Shown here: positions 1 through 8,346 of the stretch, one piece after another
Layout: the number at the start of each line of letters is the position of its first letter
Numbering within the stretch: position 1 is the stretch's first letter
DNA from: Nitriliruptoraceae bacterium
Lineage (GTDB): Bacteria > Actinomycetota > Nitriliruptoria > Nitriliruptorales > Nitriliruptoraceae
Reading direction: 5' to 3'
Assembly: GCA_007131525.1 (NCBI GenBank)
Contig: SLQK01000040.1
Span: forward strand, 1 to 12,907
DNA length: 12,907 nt
Notes under the pieces: generated by a model
What the model was told of the DNA's origin: nothing
The model's database searches: none
Seen by the model: only the letters and a program-made list of their open reading frames with translations
Made by a program: the position numbers and the translations under genes

Positions 1-143
1 CTCCCGACACCGAGCGCGGGCGCTTCCGCGCAGGGGTTCGCTCCGCCGTCATCGCCCAGCTCGGTTGGGAGCCACCGCAGCTGGATCGGATCATCGATCG
101 CGTGCTCAACGCGGCTGACCCTCCCGGATCGACCGGCGTCTGA
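1..143 (+). CDS. C-terminal end of an unidentified protein (partial)
   Basis: The frame starting at base 3 is open from the window edge to a TGA at 141-143, giving 46 codons. The residues include a plausible helical stretch (AVIAQLGWEPPQLDRIIDRV) and a Pro/Gly-rich tail. The amphipathic pattern and the hairpin just after the stop favour a real gene end over a chance frame. I do not recognise the family and see no catalytic motif in what remains. The gene points toward the decayed minus-strand region that follows. An antisense frame overlaps its last bases but looks like a shadow. Confidence 0.5.
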   Translation, partial: PDTERGRFRAGVRSAVIAQLGWEPPQLDRIIDRVLNAADPPGSTGV

Positions 144-161
144 CGCACCGTCTGGGGTGCG
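144..161 (+). terminator. Small hairpin directly after the first stop codon
   Basis: CGCACC (144-149) pairs perfectly with GGTGCG (156-161) across a 6-nt loop, beginning one base after the TGA. No T-run follows (the next bases are ACGTGGGGG), so it is not a classical rho-independent terminator. In GC-rich actinobacteria such hairpins without a U-tract are often proposed as terminators. A 6-bp stem can also arise by chance at this GC content. Confidence 0.25.
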
Positions 162-619
162 ACGTGGGGGTTGGGTCCCAGGCATCACGGAGGGTCGAGT
201 CGGTCAGGAGCCCAGTAGCGTCGGGGGCGGCCATCGGTCTGCGCCCGACCCGTCGCCGCCCCTGAGTCCCCGTCAGCGCGGCTCCCGCAGTTCGCGGAGA
301 GCCTGCAACCCGGTCGAGCTGTTCCAGCCTGCAGCGGTGCGCATGGCCTCTAGCGACAGCGGTTCGAGCTCGTGGCGAGCTGACGGCCGCAACAGGCTGA
401 GCCATCGGTTGGACCGTGGGTGCCTCGTCGGTTCCACGGTGATGCTCAGGGCCAGGTGCCGGTCAGGTAGGCCTCGACCGTGCGCACGCGGAGGTGGGAG
501 GGCTTGCCTCCAACGACCAGCCCACGAACCCCCCCTCGATGTCGGCTGTCGGCATCCGTGTCTGGCGCTCGGCCGGCCGACCCCTTGCGGGATGCTGCGC
601 AGAAGCCGGATCCCCCGCG
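162..619. other. About 460 bp with no supportable gene
   Basis: Every frame here is either low-complexity Arg/Pro/Ser-rich translation typical of GC-rich non-coding DNA, or an antisense shadow. The only stretch with a more natural composition is a minus-strand frame ending at a TGA at 446-448, whose last residues read GGKPSHLRVRTVEAYLTGTWP without its first residue. It has no start and no recognised family, and may be the tail of a decayed gene. I see no promoter, RNA gene or repeat I would defend. Confidence 0.4.
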
Positions 620-783
620 TCGCGCTGCCCGACGGACGTCGCAGCGCGGAGCAGCGGTTCTTCCTCCTCGGCGAGCTCACGGGTGGGGTAGGCGGCTGCG
701 TCGGAAACACCTCGGTGTTGGAAGCGCACCTGGAAGGTGGTGCCCGCAACGCCGGATCCGGGCGGATACCCCTGTTGGAGCCC
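620..783 (-). pseudogene. Integrase N-terminal-like remnant, copy 1
   Basis: The minus-strand frame reads QVRFQH, then YPTRELAE and LLRAA. This resembles the N-terminal arm DNA-binding segment of actinobacterial tyrosine integrases, where a PSG-x-QVRF strand pair is followed by a T(R/K)xEAE helix. It aligns without gaps to the second remnant near 11,900, with 21 of 31 residues identical. There is no core-binding domain and no catalytic R-HxxR-Y domain downstream. The start is not recognisable and the frame dissolves into low-complexity sequence below about 620, so it is called a remnant. The integrase assignment rests on a short motif; a different small DNA-binding family is possible. Confidence 0.4.
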
Positions 784-914
784 AGGATCCGGGGAGTGGT
801 CAGGGGCGGGATCGAACCGCCGACACGCCGAGACCGCGATCGTCAGGCACGCGATAGGACGCGACCTGGCCGAGATGCGGCGAAACGACTCGATCTCCTT
901 GCGGTAGAACGACG

Positions 915-2586
915 TCAGTACGCCGGCGATCCGACCACGGTCGGTCGCCAGGATGTAGCGACGGTCCACGTCCCCTCCGTGCGCCTGCTCGATGCGAGGG
1001 TCAGCTGCCGGGTGGCGGGGGTCAGCGTCGTGACGTCGAGCCAGCCGATGGTGACACCGTCGGCGTCGGTGATGACCACGCGGTCGTCCCACCGCACGTC
1101 GTCAACGCTGACCGCGGACACGTCGGGCGCACCGTCGACCGGGTCGATGACTCGGTCGAGGAAGGCGTAGCGCAGCTGGACGAAGTCGAGCAGGCTCTCC
1201 ACGTGCTGGCGGAACCGGCCGAGCTCGCTGTGGTGGTTGGCGGGGTGTTGCTCGAAGGCGTTCGGGGTGGCGGGGTCGATGGTCACTGACTCCTCGATGG
1301 CGTCGGCGATGGTGGCGGTCCGCAGCTCGAAGTACTCGAGGGTGACGACCTCGTCCATCAGCTCCCGCAAGCGTGCGCCCAGGCCCGCAGGGAGTCGAGC
1401 GTCCTCTAGGACCCGGGACACCAGGCGGTTGTCCTCCACCGTGTCGATGCCGTGCTCGTCGGCGAAGAGATCGTTCGTCGTGCCGAACCGGTCACCGCGG
1501 AGGTGCGACCCGAACGCCAGGTCCTTGTCCCAGGGGATGACCTTCCAGCGCGGCTCGTTGTCGAACTGGTTGTGGAAGAGCCAGTCGTCGTCGCCGAAGC
1601 TGTCGATTTCGCCGATCAGGGAGTGGATGGCGAGCGAGTCGGTGGAGTTGTCCACGTCGAACCAGTCGGCGAACTCCCGCGCGACGTCGCCGTCGGCGCG
1701 GGCGAAGGTGCACTCGCTGGCCCAGCGCTGCAGCGCGATGACCTGCGTCCAGTCGTCGTCGTTCTCGCCGGGCAGCCGGCGTCAGTTCCACAGCGACTCG
1801 TACTGCTCGATCAGTTCCTCATCGGGGTACAGATCGGCGTCCACGCCGACGATGGAGTCGGCGAACACCTCGGAGTCGCGGTACTGGTCGCGAACGCGGT
1901 GGATGTTGCTGCGCTGGGAGCCACCACCGGTGACGAGTTTCGAGGTCGCGGGCGAGGTTCTGGTCGATGCGCTGGACGTGGGTGGAGAGGCCCGCGGGCA
2001 CGTCGTTGTGGTGGAGCGCGATGCGCCGGGTCTGCGGGCCTGGCTGTTCGGTCGTCTCGAGCATGGCCATCGCGAGACGTTCGCGCATCATCGAGGGGTC
2101 GGTCCACATCGCGTTGGCGTTGAGCCGTGACTGGCCACGGGTCGCATCGCGGCAGGCGGTGAAGGCCTTGGGTCCCTGGATGCGGTCGTCCCAGCGGATG
2201 GTGAAGGGCTTCTTCGGCAGCAGCCGTGTCGAGGATCGCCGGAAGCGGAAGCCCTCCGGGACGAGGTCGATGCACTCGGCGCCCTCACTGCCACGCGCGG
2301 CGTAGGCGCACAGTTCGCCCGGCAGGATCCGGTCGTCGTTGAACGGGTCCCGGGCGTACAGGTCATCGAAGCCCGACCCGGCGTGGTTCGCGGCACCGGT
2401 GAAGTCGTAGAGGTACGTGCAGAGGGGGGCCTGGGCATCCTCGGCGAGGATGTCCGAAGGGACGGCATCACTCGCCGAGAACGGGGTTGGAGGCAGCAGG
2501 GCGACGAGCATCGCCGCGAGCGCGATCACGGCCCCGGCGACCAGGGTGGGCGGGCGTTTGGCGACGGTGCAGGGGGTTGAGGACAC
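915..2586 (-). pseudogene. CotH-family (spore-coat H kinase-like) exported protein, disrupted
   Basis: The start is a GTG at 2586-2584, preferred over an in-frame GTG 30 bases upstream because GGAG (complement of 2592-2595) lies 5 nt before it. An N-terminal hydrophobic segment (VAGAVIALAAMLVALL) indicates export. CotH signatures follow: FRFRRSS...KKPFTIRWDD, LNANAMWTDPSMMRERLA, and RIDQNLARDLE. The reading frame then shifts by one near 1925-1950 and continues with NIHRVRDQYRD and DADLYPDEELIEQYESLWN. A TGA at 1782-1784 interrupts this second frame. Immediately beyond it RRLPGENDDDW resumes in the same frame, and the metal-binding signature WKVIPWDKDLAFG follows. The frame ends at a TAG at 915. 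CotH proteins are atypical kinases; in Bacillus CotH phosphorylates spore coat proteins, whereas in actinobacteria the role is mostly unknown. Two independent lesions argue for a pseudogene. The family call is strong. Confidence 0.8.
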
Positions 2587-2747
2587 GGTTGCTCCATCTC
2601 GGGGGGATGACGGCACAGAGGTCGTCAGGCCGAGGTGGCACAGGGGCGAAGACGCGCACCGACGCCGGTGAACACCCCGCCACGGGTCCGGACCTACCCC
2701 ACGGCTGTCGGCGAGCGCTCCGCCCGGCCTGGCACCCCGCCCGGCCG

Positions 2748-3184
2748 TCAGCGAAGGAACCTCGCCAACTGCAGCTTCACACGGTGCTCGCTGAGCACGC
2801 TGATGTGGGTGCCGCGAGCTTGCAGGACCAGCGGGATCCCGCGGGCCGTGGCCTCGAACAGCGCCGATGCGTAGAACCCTTCGCGTGCGCCGCCAAGGCC
2901 GCTCGGTGCTGCCCGGCGAGGGTGCGTTCGGCGAGGAGGCGCTGCGCCGTCCGGCCTCGATCGGCCATCGTGGTCCCTGCCGGTAGGCCGATCCGCCGGC
3001 TCACGAGGAACACCCGGAACACCCGCTGGAACGGCCTTCCGAAGGTCCGCACCGGTGGCCAGCGTTCCATCATGCCCGGGGGCCCGTGCTCCGCTGACAG
3101 CCCGCCGAGGACGACCAGCGGTGGGCCGCTGCCGACGGCGACGCAGGGAAGCCCGCCGGCGAGCTGCCCTTCCTCGACCCGCAT
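2748..3184 (-). pseudogene. Alpha/beta hydrolase with internal deletions
   Basis: ATG at 3184-3182 overlaps the stop of the preceding ATPase gene as TGATG, so it was the translationally coupled last gene of the operon. The first part reads MRVEEGQLAGGLPCVAVGSG then PPLVVLGGLSAEH, the usual first strands of an alpha/beta hydrolase, up to RRIGLPAGTTMAD. The frame then jumps in content to RGRTAQRLLAERTLAGQ and, after a frameshift near 2885, to EGFYASALFEATARGIP and GTHISVLSEHRV, which matches the C-terminal strand and the catalytic-His region (GHxxxL). The nucleophile elbow (GxSxG) and the lid are missing. The whole remnant is about 145 codons against roughly 260 for the family. It cannot be a working hydrolase. 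Confidence 0.7.
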
Positions 3185-6100
3185 CAGCCAGGCTCGCTGT
3201 CGTGGGTGTCCCCGATCGTCGTGGGTGTGCCCAGGCTCTCGGTTCTCGTCCGGGGGAGGAGTCCGAGTTGGTGGACGGCCCGTTCGAGCCTGGGTCCGGC
3301 CGTGCCGATGGTTGCACCGGTGACAGCACCGGCGGTGCCGAGCGTCCAGCCGATCGGGCCCAGGGGGCGGCACCCGGCGGCGCCGCTCACGCCGGGGAGC
3401 TGCACGATCGCCGCCAGGGCAGCGGCCGACCCGGCGCTGGCGAGCCACACCCGGCCGTCGCGCGGGCGGGCGGCGATGGTCTGCAGCAGCTGGGCACCGA
3501 CCAGCGCGACCAGGCCTGTGGTGGCGGCGTGGTCCGCGGTGCCGGTGAGCCGGGCTGGGAGGTAGGCCACGGCCGCGCCGGTGCTGGTGCCGATCGCCCG
3601 CCAGGCCACCGCCTGGTTGAGGACCCTGCCGAGGGAGGCCTCGGGTCCCTCACGCAGCAGGCTGTCGATGCTGGCGCCGTCGGGCCGGGACATGGCGATG
3701 ACCGTGGCGGGGAGCACGTCGGTGAGCAGGTTGACGAGCAGCAGCTGCTTGGCATCGAGCGGGGACCGGCCGGTGATCAGGCTGCCCGTCACGACGAACG
3801 CGATCTCGCCGAGGTTGCCACCGACCAGCACCGCCACCGCGTCGCGGACCGAGGCCCACAGGCCGCGCCCCTCGGCGATCGCATCGGCGAGGGTCTCCAT
3901 GCGCTCGTCGGTCACGACCAGGTCCGCGGCGTGGCGGGCGGCGGCCGTCGCCCGCGGCCCCAGCGCGATGCCGACGTCGGCCAGTTGGATGGCGGCGACG
4001 TCGTTGGTGCCGTCGCCGGTCATCGCGACCACCGCACCGCGCTGTTGGAGGGCGCGGACCAGGTCCGCCTTGTGCTCAGGGGTCGCGCGGGCGATCACGG
4101 TGACCTCGGTCAGCGCTTCGGTGAGGTCCTCCGCACCCAGGCCAAGGAGCTCCGAGGCGGTGACGGCCCGCCCCTTACCGAGGCCGACGTCCTGGGCCAC
4201 CGCTGCGGCGGTGGCGGTGTGGTCACCGGTCACCATGACCACGCGCAGGCCCGCCGCACGCAGCCGCGCCACCGCCTCGGCGGCGCTTGCCCGGGCCGGG
4301 TCGCGCAGGCCGACGAACCCCAGCAACGTCAAGCCTTCGACGCCGTCGTCCTCGAGATCGGTCTGGCCCGGCGCCTCGCGTTCGGCGACGGCCAGCACCC
4401 GCATCCCCCGCGCGGCCAGCCCCGCGGCGTGCTCCAGCAGCCGGTCGCGGTCCCCCTCGCGCAGCAGACGGCGCCGCTGCTCCAGCTGCCGGCGCTCGCA
4501 TCGCTCCAGCACCACCTCCGGCGAGCCCTTGACGCTGATCACGGGCCCACGGCTGGTGTGGGCCAGCACCGCGTGGTAGCCGCGTCCCGGGGCGAAGTGC
4601 AGGTCATCCACCACCTCGAACCGGCCACTGCCCTCTCGCCGAATCCCGACGGCGCCGGTGCCATCAGCGACCGCACCGTCGGTCGCGTGGGCGAAGGGCT
4701 CACCGTCGCGGACCGGTGTCGAGCGTCGGGCGGCGAGCAGCACGCGCCGGTGCCCCTCATCGAGCTCGTCGACCGGCACGGCCGTGTGGCCGTCGGACAC
4801 CTCGGTCAGCCGGAGCGAGCCGTCGGTGAGGGTGCCGGTCTTGTCGACACACAGCGCGTCGACCCGTCCCAGCGCCTCGATCGTGCTGACGTTGCGTGCC
4901 ACGATCCCCGACGCTGACAGGCGTCGCGCAGCGGCCCGCTGCCCCATCGATGCCAGCAGCGGCAGGCCCTCCGGGATCGCGGCCACGGCCAGGGTGACCG
5001 CCGCCCCGGCCACCTCCTGGAGTGGGACACGCCGCAACAGACCCGAGGCCAGCACCACGACGCTGCTCGCAGCGGCCGCCGGGATCGTCACCTCGGTCAG
5101 CTCCTCCAGTCGTCGGTCGACCCCGGTGGCCGGGGGCAGCTCGCCCCTACGCAGCACCGCCCGACCCGCCTCGGTCCGCCCTCCGGTGGCGACGACCACG
5201 GCGACACCCCGACCGGCGAGCACGGTCGTGCCGGCGAACAGCATCGAGGTCCGCTCCGACACCTCCGCGCTCCGGGCACACGGGGCGGCCGACTTGACGA
5301 CCGGGAGGGACTCCCCGGTCAGGGTGGCCTCGTCCACCTCGAGGTCGCGACACTCCAGCAGCCGGCAGTCCGCCACCGCGGTGTCGCCAGCCGCGACCTC
5401 GACGATGTCACCCGCGACCACCTCCTCTGCGGGAACCGATGTCACCGAACCGCCACGTCGGACCCGCACCCTGCTCCCGGCGCCGTCCTCGAGCCGATCC
5501 ACGGCGACATCGGCCCGGAGCCGCTGCCCCGCCCCGAGCGCCGCGTTCAGCCCCAGCACCAGGCTCACCAGGCCGGCATCCGAGGCGGAACCGGTTACCA
5601 GCGACAGCCCGGCGCCCGCCATGAGCACCGGGGTCAGCGGGTTGGCGAGCTCCTCCATGAGCGCCCGCCGCAACCGCTCCGGTACCCACGGCGCCACCTC
5701 CCGTGGCGTCTGCCGGGCCGCCGCCGTCTCGGCAGGCAGGCCCTCGGGGCAACTGCCGAACTGCTGCAGCACCTCGCTCGCGTCCATGGCGTGCCACGCG
5801 ACGGTGGTCGGCCGCAGGGGGACGTGACCATGCTCCACCGCACGTGCGGCCCTCCTGCCGTTCACGATGGCTGCGAGCGCGGCCGCATCCACGGCACGTG
5901 CAGCGAGGAACGGGGCCTCGGCAGGAGGTCGTCCGATCACCGATGCGGCGCCGAGCACCGCACCCGCGAAGGCCAGACGGACCGCCTGCTGGGTGTGGTC
6001 ACGCGCCGCGTCGCAGGCCGCGAGCAGCCACGCCACCTCGTTCAGCCCGTCCCGGACGATCAGATGCGCCCCGTGGGGCACCGCTCGACCCGGCTGGGGC

Positions 6101-7380
6101 ACACCCACCAGCACGTCCGCCGGCCCGAGGCTCGCCGCAGCATCACCCACCACCGCCAGCACGCCGCACCCATCCGCCTGCAGCTCACGGACCGTGGCCG
6201 ACAAGCCCGCGTGGGTCGCGACGATCCGGTCGATCGTGAGACCGGCGCCGGCCAGCCACCGCCCGCTCGCCACGGTCGACAGCCCACAGCCGGCCGCACG
6301 CGCCAGTAGCTCCCGACCCGGCTCCCCGACGCGGTAGGGGCGCACGGGTCGCCCTGATCTCGTGACCTCGAGCAGCAGGCGTCCGTCGACCACGAGGGTG
6401 TCGACGCGGTCGAGGCGCCGCAGCGCCTGCCGGTCCATGACCAACAGGCCGCGCCGCCCTACCAGGCGTGCCAGCTCCGCCGCGAACGCCTCCCGACCGA
6501 GTCGAGCGGCCTTCGGGGCAGCGTCGACCAGCGGCGCCATCGCCGCCCCGAGATCACCGGAGGTGACCAGGCTCGACGCGAAGGCGGCCAGGGACGCCTC
6601 CAGCGACCGTTCGGCATAGCGCTCGAGCGTGTCAGCGACGGGTTCCTCCAGCCGTGGGGCAGCCGCGCCACACCGCACGTCGCATGCCGGCGGCTCGGCG
6701 AACAGTTCGCGTTCGCGGTCACGCCACACCGCACGCCGGGAACGGTGCTCACCGACCAGCAGACTGCGGTGGACGACATCGACCAACTGCCCCGTCATCC
6801 GCTGCGCGAACCCCTGGAGCACGGCGTTGCCCACACCGAGCACCAGATCGCTGGCGTGCGACCCCAGCCGACGGTCCACCTGCTCACGAAGTTGCGGGGT
6901 GCTGTCCACCAACGTCGCCAGCCGGGACAGATCGACCGCCAGCGTCGCCGGACGGACACCGGCCGCCCGACCGGCCACGGCACCACCGAAGCTGGCCAGG
7001 TCGGTCCCGATCTCGGTGAGCAGCCGCACCAGTGGCTCCACGTCAGCCGGATGACTGGGACGGTCCCGCGGGAACCACTTCGTCAGCTCAAGCCGCTCCT
7101 CGACCTCCTCGACCACCGCGACCAGTTCCTCGGTCGTGGCCCACAGCTCATCGTGCGCGACCACGATCCGCGGCGGCCGGACCTGCAACCCGGCCCATGC
7201 CACCCCCGGATGGTCCTGCAACGCCGCCAGGACCTCGCGCTCGAACACCGGCAGCAGGACGCAGGGCACCTCCCGGTGCTCGATGTGCGAGCGCCCGCCA
7301 CCCGACCAGGTCTGCCGGCGCCGGCCCAGCAACGACGCCAGCCGACGCTGGCCGACCGAGCCGGGGGCTGCGACGCTCAT
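3184..7380 (-). CDS. Large cation-transporting P-type ATPase (CtpI-like), with degenerate N-terminal ATPase half
   Basis: The protein has 1398 residues and pumps a cation across the membrane by an aspartyl-phosphate cycle. The start ATG has GGGAGG 3 nt upstream. The working half holds TGES (688-691), IPEGLP (P803-P807), the phosphorylated Asp in DKTGTLTDG (D846), TGD (1051-1053) and TGDGTND (1121-1127). Putative ion ligands match SERCA: E804 in M4, N1189 and E1192 in M5 (GGNLGE), and N1217/T1220/D1221 in M6 (VNLLTD). This makes it P2-like, with Ca2+ as a plausible substrate. About ten membrane helices flank these motifs. Residues ~35-110 resemble a metal-free HMA-like fold without CxxC. Residues ~280-500 mimic a second P-type ATPase without its key residues (D332 in VDTLVVDG; GDAAAS at 412-417). 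Such N-terminally extended ATPases are known in mycobacteria (CtpI). It lies 12 bp after the deacetylase gene. Confidence 0.93.
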   Translation of the reverse strand: MSVAAPGSVGQRRLASLLGRRRQTWSGGGRSHIEHREVPCVLLPVFEREVLAALQDHPGVAWAGLQVRPPRIVVAHDELWATTEELVAVVEEVEERLELTKWFPRDRPSHPADVEPLVRLLTEIGTDLASFGGAVAGRAAGVRPATLAVDLSRLATLVDSTPQLREQVDRRLGSHASDLVLGVGNAVLQGFAQRMTGQLVDVVHRSLLVGEHRSRRAVWRDRERELFAEPPACDVRCGAAAPRLEEPVADTLERYAERSLEASLAAFASSLVTSGDLGAAMAPLVDAAPKAARLGREAFAAELARLVGRRGLLVMDRQALRRLDRVDTLVVDGRLLLEVTRSGRPVRPYRVGEPGRELLARAAGCGLSTVASGRWLAGAGLTIDRIVATHAGLSATVRELQADGCGVLAVVGDAAASLGPADVLVGVPQPGRAVPHGAHLIVRDGLNEVAWLLAACDAARDHTQQAVRLAFAGAVLGAASVIGRPPAEAPFLAARAVDAAALAAIVNGRRAARAVEHGHVPLRPTTVAWHAMDASEVLQQFGSCPEGLPAETAAARQTPREVAPWVPERLRRALMEELANPLTPVLMAGAGLSLVTGSASDAGLVSLVLGLNAALGAGQRLRADVAVDRLEDGAGSRVRVRRGGSVTSVPAEEVVAGDIVEVAAGDTAVADCRLLECRDLEVDEATLTGESLPVVKSAAPCARSAEVSERTSMLFAGTTVLAGRGVAVVVATGGRTEAGRAVLRRGELPPATGVDRRLEELTEVTIPAAAASSVVVLASGLLRRVPLQEVAGAAVTLAVAAIPEGLPLLASMGQRAAARRLSASGIVARNVSTIEALGRVDALCVDKTGTLTDGSLRLTEVSDGHTAVPVDELDEGHRRVLLAARRSTPVRDGEPFAHATDGAVADGTGAVGIRREGSGRFEVVDDLHFAPGRGYHAVLAHTSRGPVISVKGSPEVVLERCERRQLEQRRRLLREGDRDRLLEHAAGLAARGMRVLAVAEREAPGQTDLEDDGVEGLTLLGFVGLRDPARASAAEAVARLRAAGLRVVMVTGDHTATAAAVAQDVGLGKGRAVTASELLGLGAEDLTEALTEVTVIARATPEHKADLVRALQQRGAVVAMTGDGTNDVAAIQLADVGIALGPRATAAARHAADLVVTDERMETLADAIAEGRGLWASVRDAVAVLVGGNLGEIAFVVTGSLITGRSPLDAKQLLLVNLLTDVLPATVIAMSRPDGASIDSLLREGPEASLGRVLNQAVAWRAIGTSTGAAVAYLPARLTGTADHAATTGLVALVGAQLLQTIAARPRDGRVWLASAGSAAALAAIVQLPGVSGAAGCRPLGPIGWTLGTAGAVTGATIGTAGPRLERAVHQLGLLPRTRTESLGTPTTIGDTHDSEPG

Positions 7381-7392
7381 CCGCCTCCCGTC

Positions 7393-8346
7393 CTACCGCT
7401 GCATTGCCCTCAGGTTCCGTAGGTCTGCCCAGCGCCGGAAGAGCAGGAGGTCACGACTCTCACGCGCCGCCGGCTCCTGGATCTGCTCCGGGATTGTCCC
7501 CGCACGAGCGGATCGCGACGCGCCGAGTGACAGCCATGTCACCGGCGAGTTGAGTTGCCAAGCTCTGGCTGCGGCAGCTGTGAGGCGGGGGAGTTCTTCC
7601 CAAGGAAGCGTCAGGAAGGCTTCTGCCGCGCCGTAGCCGGCGTCCGTGCTCAGGGCTCGCCAACGGGCCAAGCCCAGGCAGGCATCCAGGTTGAACGCCC
7701 GCGCGGCGGTCACGTGTGCGGCGAGCGCGGCCTGCTTGGCTGCGACATCGGCACCGATGTCGATGACCCGGTCAGGCAGTGGGATCGGTGTGTGGGCCTC
7801 GTAGCCCCACAGCTCGGTGTCCCTGGGGGGGAGCTGCGCGAGCGCGGTGGTGCAGGCGCGATGATCCGGGTGGCGCTCCAGCGGCCACGGGGTGAACACC
7901 ACCTGGGGTGCGTGGGCGCTGACCTCGTGCTGAAGGTGGGTGGCCAGTTGGTCGAGATGGTCCGAGACCTGGCCATCGGGGATGCTGAGGAACCGGGGAG
8001 GCTGCGCGCCGAGTCGGCGGCAGGCGGTCGCCACCTCGGCTCGACGGCGGCGGGCAGTCTCCGGGGCGTCGTGCGGGGAACCGATCGTGGCCTCGCCGTC
8101 CGTTACGACGACGATCCAGACCTCGGCGCCCGCGCGGGCGAGGCGAGCGATCGTGCCTCCCGCACCGATCGTCTCGTCATCCGGGTGTGGGGCGATGGCG
8201 AGCGCCCGTTCGAAGGCGGGGAGCACGACGAGCGGCGCATCCTTCGAGAGGAACGACTCCGTGCTGAGCAGAAGACGCAGGAGCTGCTGGGGCACCTGCG
8301 GCCGGATCCACGCCGCGGCGCGGACGAGCGAGCGGGGCAGCCTCAT
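7393..8346 (-). CDS. PIG-L/LmbE-family deacetylase
   Basis: The protein has 317 residues. I chose the ATG at 8346-8344, which overlaps the stop of the upstream glycosyltransferase as ATGA, over an in-frame start 66 bases earlier that lies inside that gene and has low-complexity sequence. The family signature HPDDE is at 54-58, followed by GAGG. The second zinc motif HPDH is at 159-162 (ERHPDHRAC). These residues bind zinc and activate water in N-acetylglucosaminyl deacetylases such as MshB and PIG-L. A ~45-residue basic and hydrophobic extension precedes the domain. There is no signal peptide I would defend, so a cytoplasmic or membrane-face enzyme is likely. Its position after two GT4 genes suggests it removes an acyl group from a sugar they attach. 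The exact substrate is unknown. Confidence 0.92.
   Translation of the reverse strand: MRLPRSLVRAAAWIRPQVPQQLLRLLLSTESFLSKDAPLVVLPAFERALAIAPHPDDETIGAGGTIARLARAGAEVWIVVVTDGEATIGSPHDAPETARRRRAEVATACRRLGAQPPRFLSIPDGQVSDHLDQLATHLQHEVSAHAPQVVFTPWPLERHPDHRACTTALAQLPPRDTELWGYEAHTPIPLPDRVIDIGADVAAKQAALAAHVTAARAFNLDACLGLARWRALSTDAGYGAAEAFLTLPWEELPRLTAAAARAWQLNSPVTWLSLGASRSARAGTIPEQIQEPAARESRDLLLFRRWADLRNLRAMQR

Noticed and set aside
790..880. Complete tRNA gene on the minus strand
   Set aside because: Only a T-arm is present; no anticodon arm or complementary acceptor stem can be placed at the right spacing.
463..1092. 209-codon minus-strand frame as a single gene
   Set aside because: Its upper part overlaps the cotH C-terminus out of frame, and its end is low complexity; only the 620-783 part has recognisable similarity.
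1782..1784. TGA in cotH as selenocysteine or programmed readthrough
   Set aside because: No SECIS-like structure was seen, the site is not catalytic in CotH, and a separate frameshift already breaks the gene.
2727..2746. Repeat of CGCCCGGCC at the end of the hydrolase relic
   Set aside because: It is a short direct repeat of low-complexity GC sequence, not an inverted repeat, and too short to mean anything.
3055..4917. 620-codon open frame on the plus strand
   Set aside because: It is fully antisense to the ATPase, Arg/Gly/His-rich with no recognisable domain, and mirrors GC-codon bias of the real gene.
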